46,451 nt of DNA, taken from NCBI RefSeq assembly GCF_000524195.1, contig NW_020170402.1, positions 806,540-852,990 on the forward strand, given 5' to 3'. Positions 1-10,200 of the stretch are shown here, one piece after another (positions within the stretch are counted from its first letter, which is position 1; every line of letters starts with the position of its first letter). A model generated the notes under the pieces. The model did no database searches, was not told where the DNA came from, and saw only the letters and a program-made list of their open reading frames with translations. The position numbers and the translations under genes are program-made. The stretch is from Echinococcus granulosus (lineage: Eukaryota > Platyhelminthes > Cestoda > Cyclophyllidea > Taeniidae).

Positions 1-356
1 AAAGGTGGACGTCAACATCAACCCTTCTATTAGGGGTCATCACCATTCTCCCATTCGTGGCATATGTACTTCTTCTGCTCGACTAAGGCTTATCACGCAG
101 AAGTGGAAAATCAGGCTACATGTCCTTTAAAATCGGGTTCGCTTTCCGCTGCCACCAATGTAGCGTCCCAAGACTCCCTGAAGACGAAAGAAGACAAAAT
201 ACTCGGACAGAATATGTGTATTCAGCTCAGAGAAGGTGTCTGGACTATTGGCATGGCCCAAAAGGCCAGCCCACCCAGGAAGGTACAAGGGGGCAACTTC
301 ATAGTACAAAAGTGGCGCCTCACTAGAACCGAGGGATAAACCACTGTCGTATTACA
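1..356 (+). repeat. Dispersed composite repeat, copy 1 (A unit, truncated by window start)
   Basis: This copy shares its sequence with the copies at 11590-12040, 14965-15435 (reverse), 15441-15681, 35385-36010 (reverse) and 44799-45042. The most conserved core is at 165-210 (ACTCCCTGAAGACGAAAGAA), followed at 254-285 by a GGCC...GGCC hairpin-like segment. The copy ends at 356 with GTATTACA, the same end as the copies at 15681 and 45042. Its first bases match the inner edge of the B unit seen next to A elsewhere, so the element continues to the left of the window. It has no convincing coding capacity; the short open frames across it are not conserved between copies. Confidence 0.8.
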
Positions 357-1689
357 ATAGAACCAAAAAACTTAACAGAAATAGAAAAAACGAAGCCCTC
401 CCTCAGTTTCAACACACCATCTTCCGACTTAAAGGCGGATAGTTTGGGTGTTTACAACATTTCCATGAGTAAGAAGATTAAGTGTTCGGAAACCTTAAAG
501 TATTTAGCAGATATTCTTGTCGGCCGGCATTTAAAATAAAGTGTCGTTATTTCCCCAAGGCAGATTACAAATACGCACCCCTTAATGTAGAAATAAGCTA
601 GATATGTTCATGTTTAATAAGTGAAAAAAGCAAAGTTTTACTTCAGGAAACTATTTTAGTGTAGTTTGTTTGGCGCTAGCAGACTTTGATAACGCATATT
701 GTAAATGATTTTCGCAGGCCAAGACGGAATGTCCTACACGTTAGTGAGGATCCAAAACATAAATAGACTAAAAATAACTTTGGACTGTTTATATTACTTT
801 GGATTACAGCAGACCTCTCTAGAATATGAAACATTCATATCCAAAGCAATAATGATACAAATCTACGGTGAATAAAAAGCACCGCTGCCGTAAGGATGTT
901 TTAGCTCAGAACGAATAAACGTTTAAAAGAATGTGGTACACAATAAGATTTCAAAGGATTTAATGGAATCTATTTGGCTACATGATTTCCTTAATCTCGC
1001 GACTAGTGCTTTTATTTAATCTACATAGCTACAGTCATTGTGTAGGACGAGGCTCGTAGATATCATCTTCCCTGGCCCTCATATTCTTAGAACACGCAGA
1101 TCGATTTGGTTTCGTCATGTTTATTGGGTAAAGTATGTGGGGAGAGCGGATACAAGTTCAGGGTGGATCGGGCGCAGAACAGTTCTCCGGGTTGCGGGAC
1201 GCTGACTCTTTCTCAGTCATAAGGTTCGATTCGTTCCCCGCCTCCGCTCTAAAAAAAATACTAAAACAGCATAAGTACTACAATCGTGTCCTTTTGTGCG
1301 TTGATTATAAATGACCTTCACTACACAAATAGCTCCACACGATTTCCATTAGCCAAGGTTGTAACTCTGCGGGATTGTGTAGTGATACACAGCGACACAG
1401 TTCCGTGCCGATGCCTAAAAATTTATAAGCTTGGCAAATTTTGAATTCGGAATTGTGAAATTTAGTTATATTTACACCAATAATTTAATTTGAATTTTAA
1501 CAAAATAGAAAAGACTTATTTTATACATAAATGCCCATGTACCCATAATTCTCGGTGTTTAAATTCATTAAACACTCATCAGCTGATTACTCAAAGGCGG
1601 GTGGACTCGCACAGCTCATTGGCTGCTGGTGTGGCTTGTATTTATTGTTTCTTAGAGGATTACAATCTCCCTCTTTCTAATGAAATCTT
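357..1689. other. Intergenic, AT-rich, no gene seen
   Basis: No open frame here looks coding. A B-box-like GGTTCGATTC lies at 1222-1231, and a 7-bp pairing (GAGCGGA at 1144 with TCCGCTC at 1243) brackets it, but no proper tRNA cloverleaf can be drawn (see the rejected list). Nothing else is supported. Confidence 0.5.
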
Positions 1690-1701
1690 TACTCATTTTA
1701 G
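1690..1701 (+). other. 3' splice site 4 nt upstream of the ATG (possible spliced-leader acceptor)
   Basis: A pyrimidine-rich run ending in TTTTAG stops at 1701, and ATG follows at 1706. An acceptor this close to the start codon fits trans-splicing of a short leader, which is known in cestodes and other flatworms, or an intron in the 5' UTR. Sequence alone cannot separate the two. Confidence 0.45.
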
Positions 1702-1705
1702 TAAA

Positions 1706-2032
1706 ATGGGGCGTACAAACAGAAAGCGACCGCAGCGTACCTCCAAGAAGCCCATCAAGAAGCAGATGCGCAAAAAACAATCTGCCATTGTACAGCGTTG
1801 TATTCAGGCTTTAGATTCGAATGCGCACCGCTTCCGTAAAAAAGTGTCAGAACCTCTGGAACCCTCTGTCACAAAGCCGCCCGATGGATCCCTTAAACAC
1901 TTCAAACCCATTCAAATCAAAACCGCCGAAAATGCTGGATTGCTTGATGTTGCTACGCTACTGGGAAGTAAATTTCATCTTGGGGAGTCCGATTCCTCAG
2001 AGGGAAAAGGAAATCTTGAGTCCCACCCATGA
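1706..2032 (+). CDS. Small basic protein, 108 aa, function unknown
   Basis: The frame encodes 108 residues and is not recognised. The first ~25 residues are strongly basic (MGRTNRKRPQRTSKKPIKKQ), which would suit a nuclear or nucleolar localisation signal or RNA binding. The middle (residues 26-48) can form an amphipathic helix with more Arg/Lys, and the last third is mixed, with a hydrophobic stretch GLLDVATLLGSKF and an acidic Ser/Glu end. The ATG at 1706 was chosen because an acceptor-like TTTTAG ends 4 nt before it; the frame is open further upstream to 1490, but that part reads like non-coding sequence. No AATAAA follows closely. It could be a nucleolar or ribosome-biogenesis protein by composition only. 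It could also be the first exon of a longer gene whose later exons were not found. Confidence 0.5.
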   Translation: MGRTNRKRPQRTSKKPIKKQMRKKQSAIVQRCIQALDSNAHRFRKKVSEPLEPSVTKPPDGSLKHFKPIQIKTAENAGLLDVATLLGSKFHLGESDSSEGKGNLESHP

Positions 2033-2877
2033 GATATCTGCCTTTTGTAAAAACGCTGCATACATTTCTTCGTTTACGAACAAAACTTCTACAAATTGTT
2101 AAAATGGGATTCTAGGCTTGGCCGCCATCAGAGACAATGTGATAACCTCATTGTGCGTAGGCAGTCGGTGACACCACACTTCGTCTCAATCCTATCGCAC
2201 CTCAGTGTTTCACTAGAGACGAGGCCTGCAGGCTCTTCTCCTTTCGGGCGGGTACCCATCAGCGTTTTGGAGTTGACGCACAGAGTGGATCATCCATGTC
2301 TAATCCTAGAACCTCAACAGTGGAACCGAGCATAATCACTGAGAGTTCCTAGCGTCTGTCTACTTGCTCCTGCTGACACTGACCAATTCAGTCGGCCCAG
2401 AAATAACTACCAGGAAGTGGCAACCCAATCCAGCCCCAAACCAAAACTAGGGGACTTGGTAGTGCCACAATGGCGAGAGAACAGGAGTAAGCCAACGAAA
2501 CCCCAGTTGGCTAGTTTTGCCATATTCGAATCCGCATGGTGGGGAGCTTCCCCTGCCAGCGGGCATTTCCATCCCCATGTAACTCACACTTATATACCCC
2601 CAGTCGATGTACAGCGAGAAATCATTCATAATGCACAAAGGCATTTCCACAAGAACCGATTCCTTGTTCACTACGCCGTCGATAATATTACCTCCATTTC
2701 TCTATGCATTTACTTCATAATAAGCTATTAAAAACTCAGCACCCATTTTTGATTAGGCACAGCTCAATTCCTACAACCAGATATGGGATATCACAGCAGA
2801 AATTAGAAGCAAACAGGAGTGACGTGGATGATATGTGCGGTGCAATTTGTGAGAGGTAGAGGGAGAGGAGATAAGGG
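2033..2877. other. Intergenic between two convergent genes, no gene seen
   Basis: Several 70-100 codon open frames exist on both strands but none has a splice context or recognisable motif. The segment at 2100-2640 is more GC-rich than its surroundings and may be an old repeat, but no second copy was found in the window. Confidence 0.4.
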
Positions 2878-5800
2878 CTAGATAACAGTTTCGCTTCCCA
2901 AACCGGCAGCCAGAGCCTCGCGATTCTCATACATCAGGAAGGTCTGTATGTCGATCAGAACGCCCAGCACTGTGTCGCCTTTGCCTCTTGAACAAAAAAT
3001 AAGAGAGAAAGGAAAATATTTGGATTCAGGGAAAACTTATGGGTAGATTAGCCTATTAGTTAACAGGTATGAAGACATTCACTTGTATCCTCATGCGACC
3101 AAATCTTCATCAGTATATCGGATTGAATCAGCGAGTGCTGGAGTGTGGGAAGCTCTAGCCCCATGAGTGTCAGCTGGTAATTAAGCCACAAATTTCCACA
3201 TATGCCACTGAAGGAGAATTTACGTTATAGTGGTCGAAATAAAGAAGGGAATATAAAAGGGTGACTTCCGCGGAGCAGTGATCCGCCAAGGCCAACTAAA
3301 TCACTCCATGGGGTTTCATAAAAGGTAACGGGAAATTTAGATGATAGCAGTGACTCACGACTTGAGCAAGTCATCCAAGGTAATGAAATCTGGGTTCTGC
3401 GGCCGCACCATGTCACATATCTCATTCAACACATCGCAGAACCTCGGCACATCGGGACCATCGCCAAGACGTGCCTGAACCGCGGTGAAGTAGTACTCGA
3501 GGGTCTGGCAGCACAGCCGCCCCTGGCCGCTGAGATCAATGATGCGGAAGAGGAAGGCGATGGCCTGCGGCTCCGTCCTATTCTCCAGCGCCAACACAAA
3601 GTCCAAGTAAGTCTTGTAGTCCATCTCCCCCTCGTAGGTGAGGCACTCCTGGAAAACTCGGTCCAGAAAAACGTCGGTCAGGGAACCGTTGTTGTACCTA
3701 ATAGGAGGCATTAACCATGGAATGATTGATTCCTGTTAAATGCACCATTTGAAGGACTTCCTGTGGATGACCATTCCATCGTCGCATCCTACCATGCTTG
3801 AAGTCTTCTGTACAACCTGATATCCATGCGTTTCACACCGTCGCTGTTCAGAGTGAACTCCATCACGTCACACATATGTACACTAGCATTATCGCCTGGC
3901 ATTGGTGATTAAGGGCATCTGTGAAGAAATATGGCCTGCGCGTCATTTATTATGAGTACTTGAACACATCCACTAGCTACTACTGTTTAAAAAAGCGTTT
4001 TCCTCGAATGTGTCAAGTCCTGATTTGCCTTGAACACACCTTGCCGTCATAAGTTCGAACTGCAAGGGTTAATGGCGGTCATTGATTTTGGTATGTCATT
4101 AAAGGAGGCTTGTGATCAGTCAGTTTTATTTGACATTTTTAGCAAGAAAAAGAGCCACCGCCGTAGTTATTGGTGTACAAGCAAGAGTGCCTGGGGGAGC
4201 CAGCCACATGAAAGACCCGCGCTGAGACCGAGGTATTGGGTAATGTGACTGAACTGAGAACGCGGCTATCGTGTGACGAGACGGATACACGCCTATATCC
4301 GCGCCAAGCCTCGAAACGACAATATATCGTACTGTGAAATGAGGTATAAGTGGATTTTTGAAATGATGGCTGCTGTTCAAATATTGAGCTTGCGAAGTTG
4401 TCGCCAATGTGGATTTATGGACTGGAATTAAGGGCCAAAATGTTGCTGCGATAGGCACTAATTAAATATGGATCATTTTTACTGTCCTATGCTTCAATAC
4501 AACAAAAATGTGCACCGCCATTGAATACAAAAAAAAGAAGAATTCAAACGCAAAACCACTACCAATCAAGTAAACCCTTCTTTAAACAAAAAGCTCAGTC
4601 ATGCCTTGCTCAGGCAGCACACACACTAACCGTTCTTTTCATATTAAACCACCTACTAATAGCTGCACGGAACTGTTGATTCCTGTCAAAAAAACTTCAT
4701 CTTTGAGATACTTTGCGTGACCTACCCAGCGAGTTCCTGGCGCGAGAGCATTCCATTTTGATCCGTGTCGAGCCTCAAGTAGCTGGCATATACACGTCGC
4801 GCTGACTCGAGGGAGAACCAATTGATCTCCAGTCGCTCCTGTGGTGTGGTGGTCTCCCTCAGCTCGAGGATGGAATCGAGGAAGCCGCAAGCTAGGATAT
4901 CACAGATGCGCACCCGACCTGCACGCATTGGGTCAAGGAAGAAGAAGAACTTGCGCGTGGCGGTACACACGTAGAAGGGCTTGAAGGCCTCATCCAAGCC
5001 AGACACCTGATAAGGAAAGAAAGGCCAATAAACTTGAGAAAAACAGACCGAAAACGTAGCTGAGAGAATTGATAGATAGGTTGGGGGAGATGTTTCAAAC
5101 TTGCAGCCAAGGTAATAATCTGAATCTCCTTATAAATCGATAGCAAAATGCAGCTAATATTGTCATTGCTTCAATCGAGCAGGTCATATGATAAACTCTA
5201 AAAAATGAATCCAACTAGTGAGCACATGAAAGTAAAACCTAAAGATACTCAAGTTAATACAACAGCCTAATGTGATAATAACAGGCGACACTCAACACAA
5301 AGGCGAAACAGAAATCGGGGAGAAAAGACCGACTCCTCATCTATATCTATTAGGTGATGTGGAGATATAGTGCTACCGAACGATGGTCCCGTTGCTCAGC
5401 ATTAGAAATTGCAATCTACGGGAACAGACTGGGACAAAGCTCAAACCCAGTGCTTGCACAAACCAAACCCTGCCACTCGAGTGTCAGTCTTTCACCGGAT
5501 ACCGTCCCGTCGTTTAGGCACTGGCGAATCTGCGCGGTGCATACCTTACAGAGGGAGGGGATGAGTTCAGAAATGTAGTTTTCGAGATCCGCCTCACGTA
5601 GGTAGCCCTCACCACTCTCGTCGTAAAAGGAGATGCCAATACGAGTCTGTTGCAACCAAACGGTCTTCATCACGTAGTTAAAAAAGTTGAGGATGTTTAC
5701 GCGGGAAAAACGGTCGCCATGGCATAGCTTTGCGAAGGTGGTTGCTGTAAAAAAGCGTCTGAAAGATAGCATAACGGTAGAGTTTAAGGTTTAATTGGAT

Positions 5801-6278
5801 TTACCGTAGCAACGTCGGTACTAATTTTATACCAAACGAACTGATCATATGAAAGACACTCAATCAATAAATACGAAAAATTGGAAAAAATCAAAGTACT
5901 TTGCTTTGAGGCAAACCTCTTCCTTCGCCTTGAGAAAATTTGGATATGTAATGTAGTTCTTTCCATGACCAGGATCGGGGTTTTTATGTTGCTCTAAGAT
6001 ATTCCACAACTCCTGTCAAAAAACTCGGATAAAAATATAATCATGTTATACAGCGAGACTGTCATTATCAAGCAGCTCGTTATTTTTGCTTTCTAGGAGA
6101 AGGTCTCTGGCTCCCTCTCGAACCTTTCGAGCTAGTAAGTTGTTGTTGTACTGGCTCTGTGAAGTTAAATTTTTTTAACAAATTACCTTGGATAACAGTT
6201 CATTTATATCCGATGGCTCAGTACCAGTCGACTTGAACATAGGAAACACGATGATTGCAGCGGTAAGCAAAGGAGTTA
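2878..6278 (-). CDS. PPP2R3C: PPP2R3C (G5PR): PP2A regulatory subunit B'' gamma, N-terminus unresolved
   Basis: Seven minus-strand exons join in phase: 6278-6187 (start uncertain), 6156-6052, 6012-5900, 5758-5545, 5006-4726, 3697-3359 and 2986-2878, with the stop TAG at 2880-2878. The product follows vertebrate PPP2R3C along its length, with landmarks ESDLENYI-like EADLENYISELIP, YVCTATRKFFFFLDP, DILACGFLD, the EF-hand loop DTDQNGMLSRQE, FQECLTYEGEMDYKTYLDFV and the final MYENREALAA. The family binds the PP2A scaffold/catalytic core (and PP5) through EF-hand regions and directs the phosphatase in the cytoplasm, centrosome and nucleus. The EF-hand loop keeps all calcium ligands. Introns of 30 nt (6186-6157) and 39 nt (6051-6013) were placed by phase and alignment to the family. 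A further N-terminal exon may lie near 6543-6506 (KFSQFLQQKGRN resembles the family's N-terminal region), but its joining phase is not settled and no start codon was fixed. Confidence 0.9.
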
Positions 6279-7253
6279 CTCAGTAAAAGTAGTATCGCTA
6301 AATACTAATGCCTATATGGAATGTAAGATCGACCCCAATAGTCACAGCAACAAAGTACACACAACGCAATTCGAGGTTCGGCTTGAAACAGCCGCCCTAC
6401 ATAGCCGAAGAGGGCTTCACACAAAATTTACCTTCTATAGTAATACAATTCAGTAACAATTAATTTCTGTTAAATTATGCAGACAAGCAGAGCACAAGAC
6501 GATACATTCCTGCCTTTTTGTTGTAAAAACTGCGAAAACTTCACTAAATCAAAAAATGCAAAAGTTGCAAAGTACGATTGCGACTTGAGTCCAAACATAG
6601 CGTGGATAAGTTGGTCTAACTCATGACCGATGATTATTGTCTCAACATTTTTAAAATTTGCGTAAGGCATAACCAAAAGCAGAGCATACGGTAAAATTAC
6701 AAAGTCTTATATTCTATACTAGAAAGGCTTTTTGGGATAAATCATTGATGCAAATGTCTAATTAAATTTTATGTGCATGATGTGCTAAATTATCCTTAGG
6801 GGTAGAATTTTAATAATACAACAGGCTACTAAGCTGTCTTTTTTCTTTGGTGTACTTTAGATAGTCCTGTAATCAATGCCATCGTCACATAACACTTATT
6901 GTTTTACTGTCCTCGCTTTTGTGCGGTCCACTTGGTTCTTCGTCAGGCGTTTCAGCCTGCTTAAGCGCACTCAGCATTCTTTCAAAGTTTTCACAGCGCT
7001 TTTCCCACTAGAAGATGCTTTAATCCCTTTTTTTCTTTTTGCTGTGCCGGGATATTTTTTCGCTCTTGTTTCAAGCTGTTATCTTTCATTGAATAAGTTG
7101 TAGAAACCAAATTTCTATGTTCTTGCTGCACTTGTGGTTCGTGTTTTTGTATGCTATCTAATCACTAAAATGTTGGATTTTTTGCGTTTCTTGTTTTGGG
7201 TTAGTTCTCGTCTTTCTATTCTTTCTTGTGAAGTTTTTGCCTTCTGCTATCAG
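6279..7253. promoter_or_regulatory. Shared 5' interval of two divergent genes
   Basis: PPP2R3C leaves to the left and the PPxY membrane-protein gene to the right, so their promoters and first exons must lie here or be trans-spliced. The region is AT-rich with long pyrimidine tracts on the + strand (6840-7250). No TATA box or other specific site is claimed. Confidence 0.35.
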
Positions 7254-10200
7254 ATGGCTGGATTTTGGCCACCATCGTGGTGTACCTGGCACTCGTGGGA
7301 ACCGTGCTCTGTGGAACCCTGCGAACCTGGTATTCAAAATCGCCTTCAAAAGTCTCCGAAGAAACTGTCACATCCACCTAAGGAGGTTGTTCTACAGGAG
7401 TACTGTGTCAATTCTACCGAATCCCCTATAACTGCAATTCGTTGGCCGGAGGAAGATGGCAGTGGAACTCTCCAACTCATTAGACCAATGCAACAGCGTC
7501 GTCGACAATGCCGCTGTCGCACTCTTAAAAGCCTCATTGATAGGTTCTTCCAGAAAACTTGTAAAGGTCAGTGATCCAGATGCTGTGCCTTTCACCGAGT
7601 TCATGAGTTGACCAGCGAGTGGTCTAATGAGTAGGTGTCTGAATTAGTGAATGAATGACCGTGTGGGTGGATGAACGAATAAATGACTGGGCAAAATGAG
7701 TGAATAAGTAAGTCGAAAGTGAATATCAGAGCAGCTGTGTGGAAGTCCAGGTGGGCGAGACATTGAGCAGTTTAACGATTAATAAAGTGATGGATGGAGG
7801 AGTCAAAAGATGAATGAGCGAGGCAGATTAGGGATGAGCGAATGTGCTGATGAGTGACGCACTTCTGCTATATCTTGATGCATACCTAAGGCAACTGCAT
7901 TCGGCGCTAATTTATCTAATGTCATGCACGCGTACCCAGTCGTTAACTTTTCTCCCTAACTATTTGCATACCTGCATAATCCTTCGTACTTCCGCGTATG
8001 CTTGTCCAAAGCACAGTACTTCAGCACGTACAGTTTAAGTAATATGGGAATGGACTTTTTCAAATCCACTTTTCACTCCTGCCATGTTTTCTTGTCAATT
8101 GGGTAGGGCCATTCCCAGGGTGCTATTTTGTAAATGTCCGTAAATTATTGAAGTTTGGTCAAAAAGCCTCTGCTAAAATTGCCGCTTGATTTTTGTATTC
8201 ATGTCAGGCCTGTTTGATGAAACTTGCCGCCATGAGTCAACATAATTTTGGAACTCCAAGTGAGGTTTATAAAGATATGAAAGAGCGTTGATCTACCCTT
8301 ACCTTGGTTCTAAAAGATTAATGCACTCTACATTTGGCTTTGTCTCTACTTAGCAGGAATTTAAAAACCGTGTCTGTCCCCACTTGTAATCTTTGTGAAG
8401 CCTCTGGGGGCTTCATTCCCTTCTTGATACTAAAATAGGCCAACAGATTATTTCCTATTTTTTGGACTCTTTTTGTCGTTAGATATCGACGCTAAAACTT
8501 GCTCAGGGTGATCACGTTTTAATCAGGACGTTTATTTGAACTTTGTTAGTCCTTAGCTGTTAAGGCTTGGTTCACTTTTTTGGGTGACTTCTGACATCTG
8601 ATTGTAATTAAATAGATTATGGAAGCGCAACCAATATAGCATCTGCCTTGCTGTTAATCACACTCTTGTTCCCCACCGTAAAATGCGAATTTGGAGAATT
8701 TCAACTGAAATCGATGCTCACCGTGCGCATAAGTGTCATTGCACTTCCTTTTTCCCTACAGAATATGAGGAACAAGTGGATTGTCACACCTGTTTCTCGC
8801 CCTTCTCCGGGATATATAGCCACACTCACAAGGGGGAGCCGCTACTGTCGTGCACGGATCTGGCGGAGTCTCGGAATGCTGCGGCTGCGGCTTCTGCCAA
8901 TTCGAGCAAGTTCTATGCTATTCTGGGCGGTGCTCTGGGCACCGCAGCCTTCCTCATCATCGTCTTTTGTTGCGTGCGCTTCTTTTTTTTCTCTTCCTCC
9001 GGTGCTCGCCGTCGTGTCCGACACCCGGGTGACGGTAGCAGAGGTAATGGTGTCGTCGGTGGCGGCCCCAGTGATGATACTGACGACTCTACTCTGCGAC
9101 GCCCTGCTAATACTTTTTCATATCCACACTTGTGAGTTATTTTAACTTACTGCGATGTTTCGGGTTTCGGTTTTTTTTGTAGTTTGGGCACCAATGATTG
9201 TACAATGATGTTTTATCCTGTCTGTGAACTGGATCACCAACAAGGGTTTAATCCTTTTTGCAAATCTAATTTTGTGTAGCTTGCACTCCCTAGCATTCTT
9301 ATCGACTCCTCTTTTTCAGTCTGTTTTGTAATTCCAGCTGCATTGGGGGATGCTTGATGTGTCCAATTACAATTCTCCGACTCCTAGACCACTGTCGATC
9401 TTGTAATAAATTTGTGAAACTCGAGTTTATGCGGTTGCTAGCATTGCTTGTGAATATTTTTCTTCAGAATGCGTTAAAATGCCGTCTCTTATGAAGAAAA
9501 AAATGTTGAAGGACCTATGTTGTCGATTAAAAAAGACGTGAGGGAGATTTTCTGTTCTCATTCTATCGCATATTGGCATAGCACTCTCCCGTTTAAGTCT
9601 CTAGCTGTAACCAAAGCAGTGATTTAAGTGTTCAAATGCCTTTTAAGGTAAAGCGGTCGCATTTAATCTCGATGTCAAGCAATTGTCAATTGTCAAGTTA
9701 TCAAAAGATTCGCCCAACATTGGTTTAAACGAATTTATTCTGCTTCTGCACGTGGTGGAACAGTTCGTTAACTCTTACAGCAACAGGGAAAGTTGGGGTA
9801 AAACCGAGGAAATTAGTGTCACTTGTTTTTTCAAAATATAGTAAGCTTCAAGGGCTATCAGTTTGATCTCCACCTCTTTTGCATACGTTGTAAAACGTGA
9901 CGAGCTCTTTAGATTGGTTGCTGACTGACTGAATGACTTCTGATGGTAAGCGGCCTTTGTATTGCAATTTTCTTCTGGTGGGCTAACAGTATATCGTTGG
10001 TTATTCTCAGAAGACTGTGCTTATTCTGTGTGGGGCGGTTGATGGTATTTTTCTAAGTTGTGATTATCACCTTGGCTTTAACTCTAAATAAGCACATGAT
10101 CACACATGAAGTAAACTGGGCAGTTGCGGAAGAAAATGGCGGCGATTTTGGTTACGGCTTGGTTTTTTCGCTTCTGCTCGCAGCTACGTTGTTCATTGTT

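Noticed and set aside
1144..1249. tRNA-like segment: 7-bp terminal pairing, a TGACT/AGTCA hairpin with a TTC-containing loop, and a B-box GGTTCGATTC
   Set aside because: The total length is 106 nt, the T-arm stem does not pair, the D-arm is missing and the anticodon loop lacks a purine at position 37. At best a very decayed tRNA or SINE head.
8648..8720. Hydrophobic run ALLLITLLFPTVKC that looks like a signal peptide
   Set aside because: It is in a different frame from the following exon, has no in-frame ATG, and no phase-compatible donor was found.
8683..9135. Unspliced reading from an ATG at 8683 into the PPxY-gene transmembrane exon
   Set aside because: A strong polypyrimidine acceptor (TTTTTCCCTACAG) ends at 8761 and the upstream exon at 7566 joins it in phase, so the 8683 start is probably fortuitous. 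It remains a fallback if no transcript joins 7566 to 8762.
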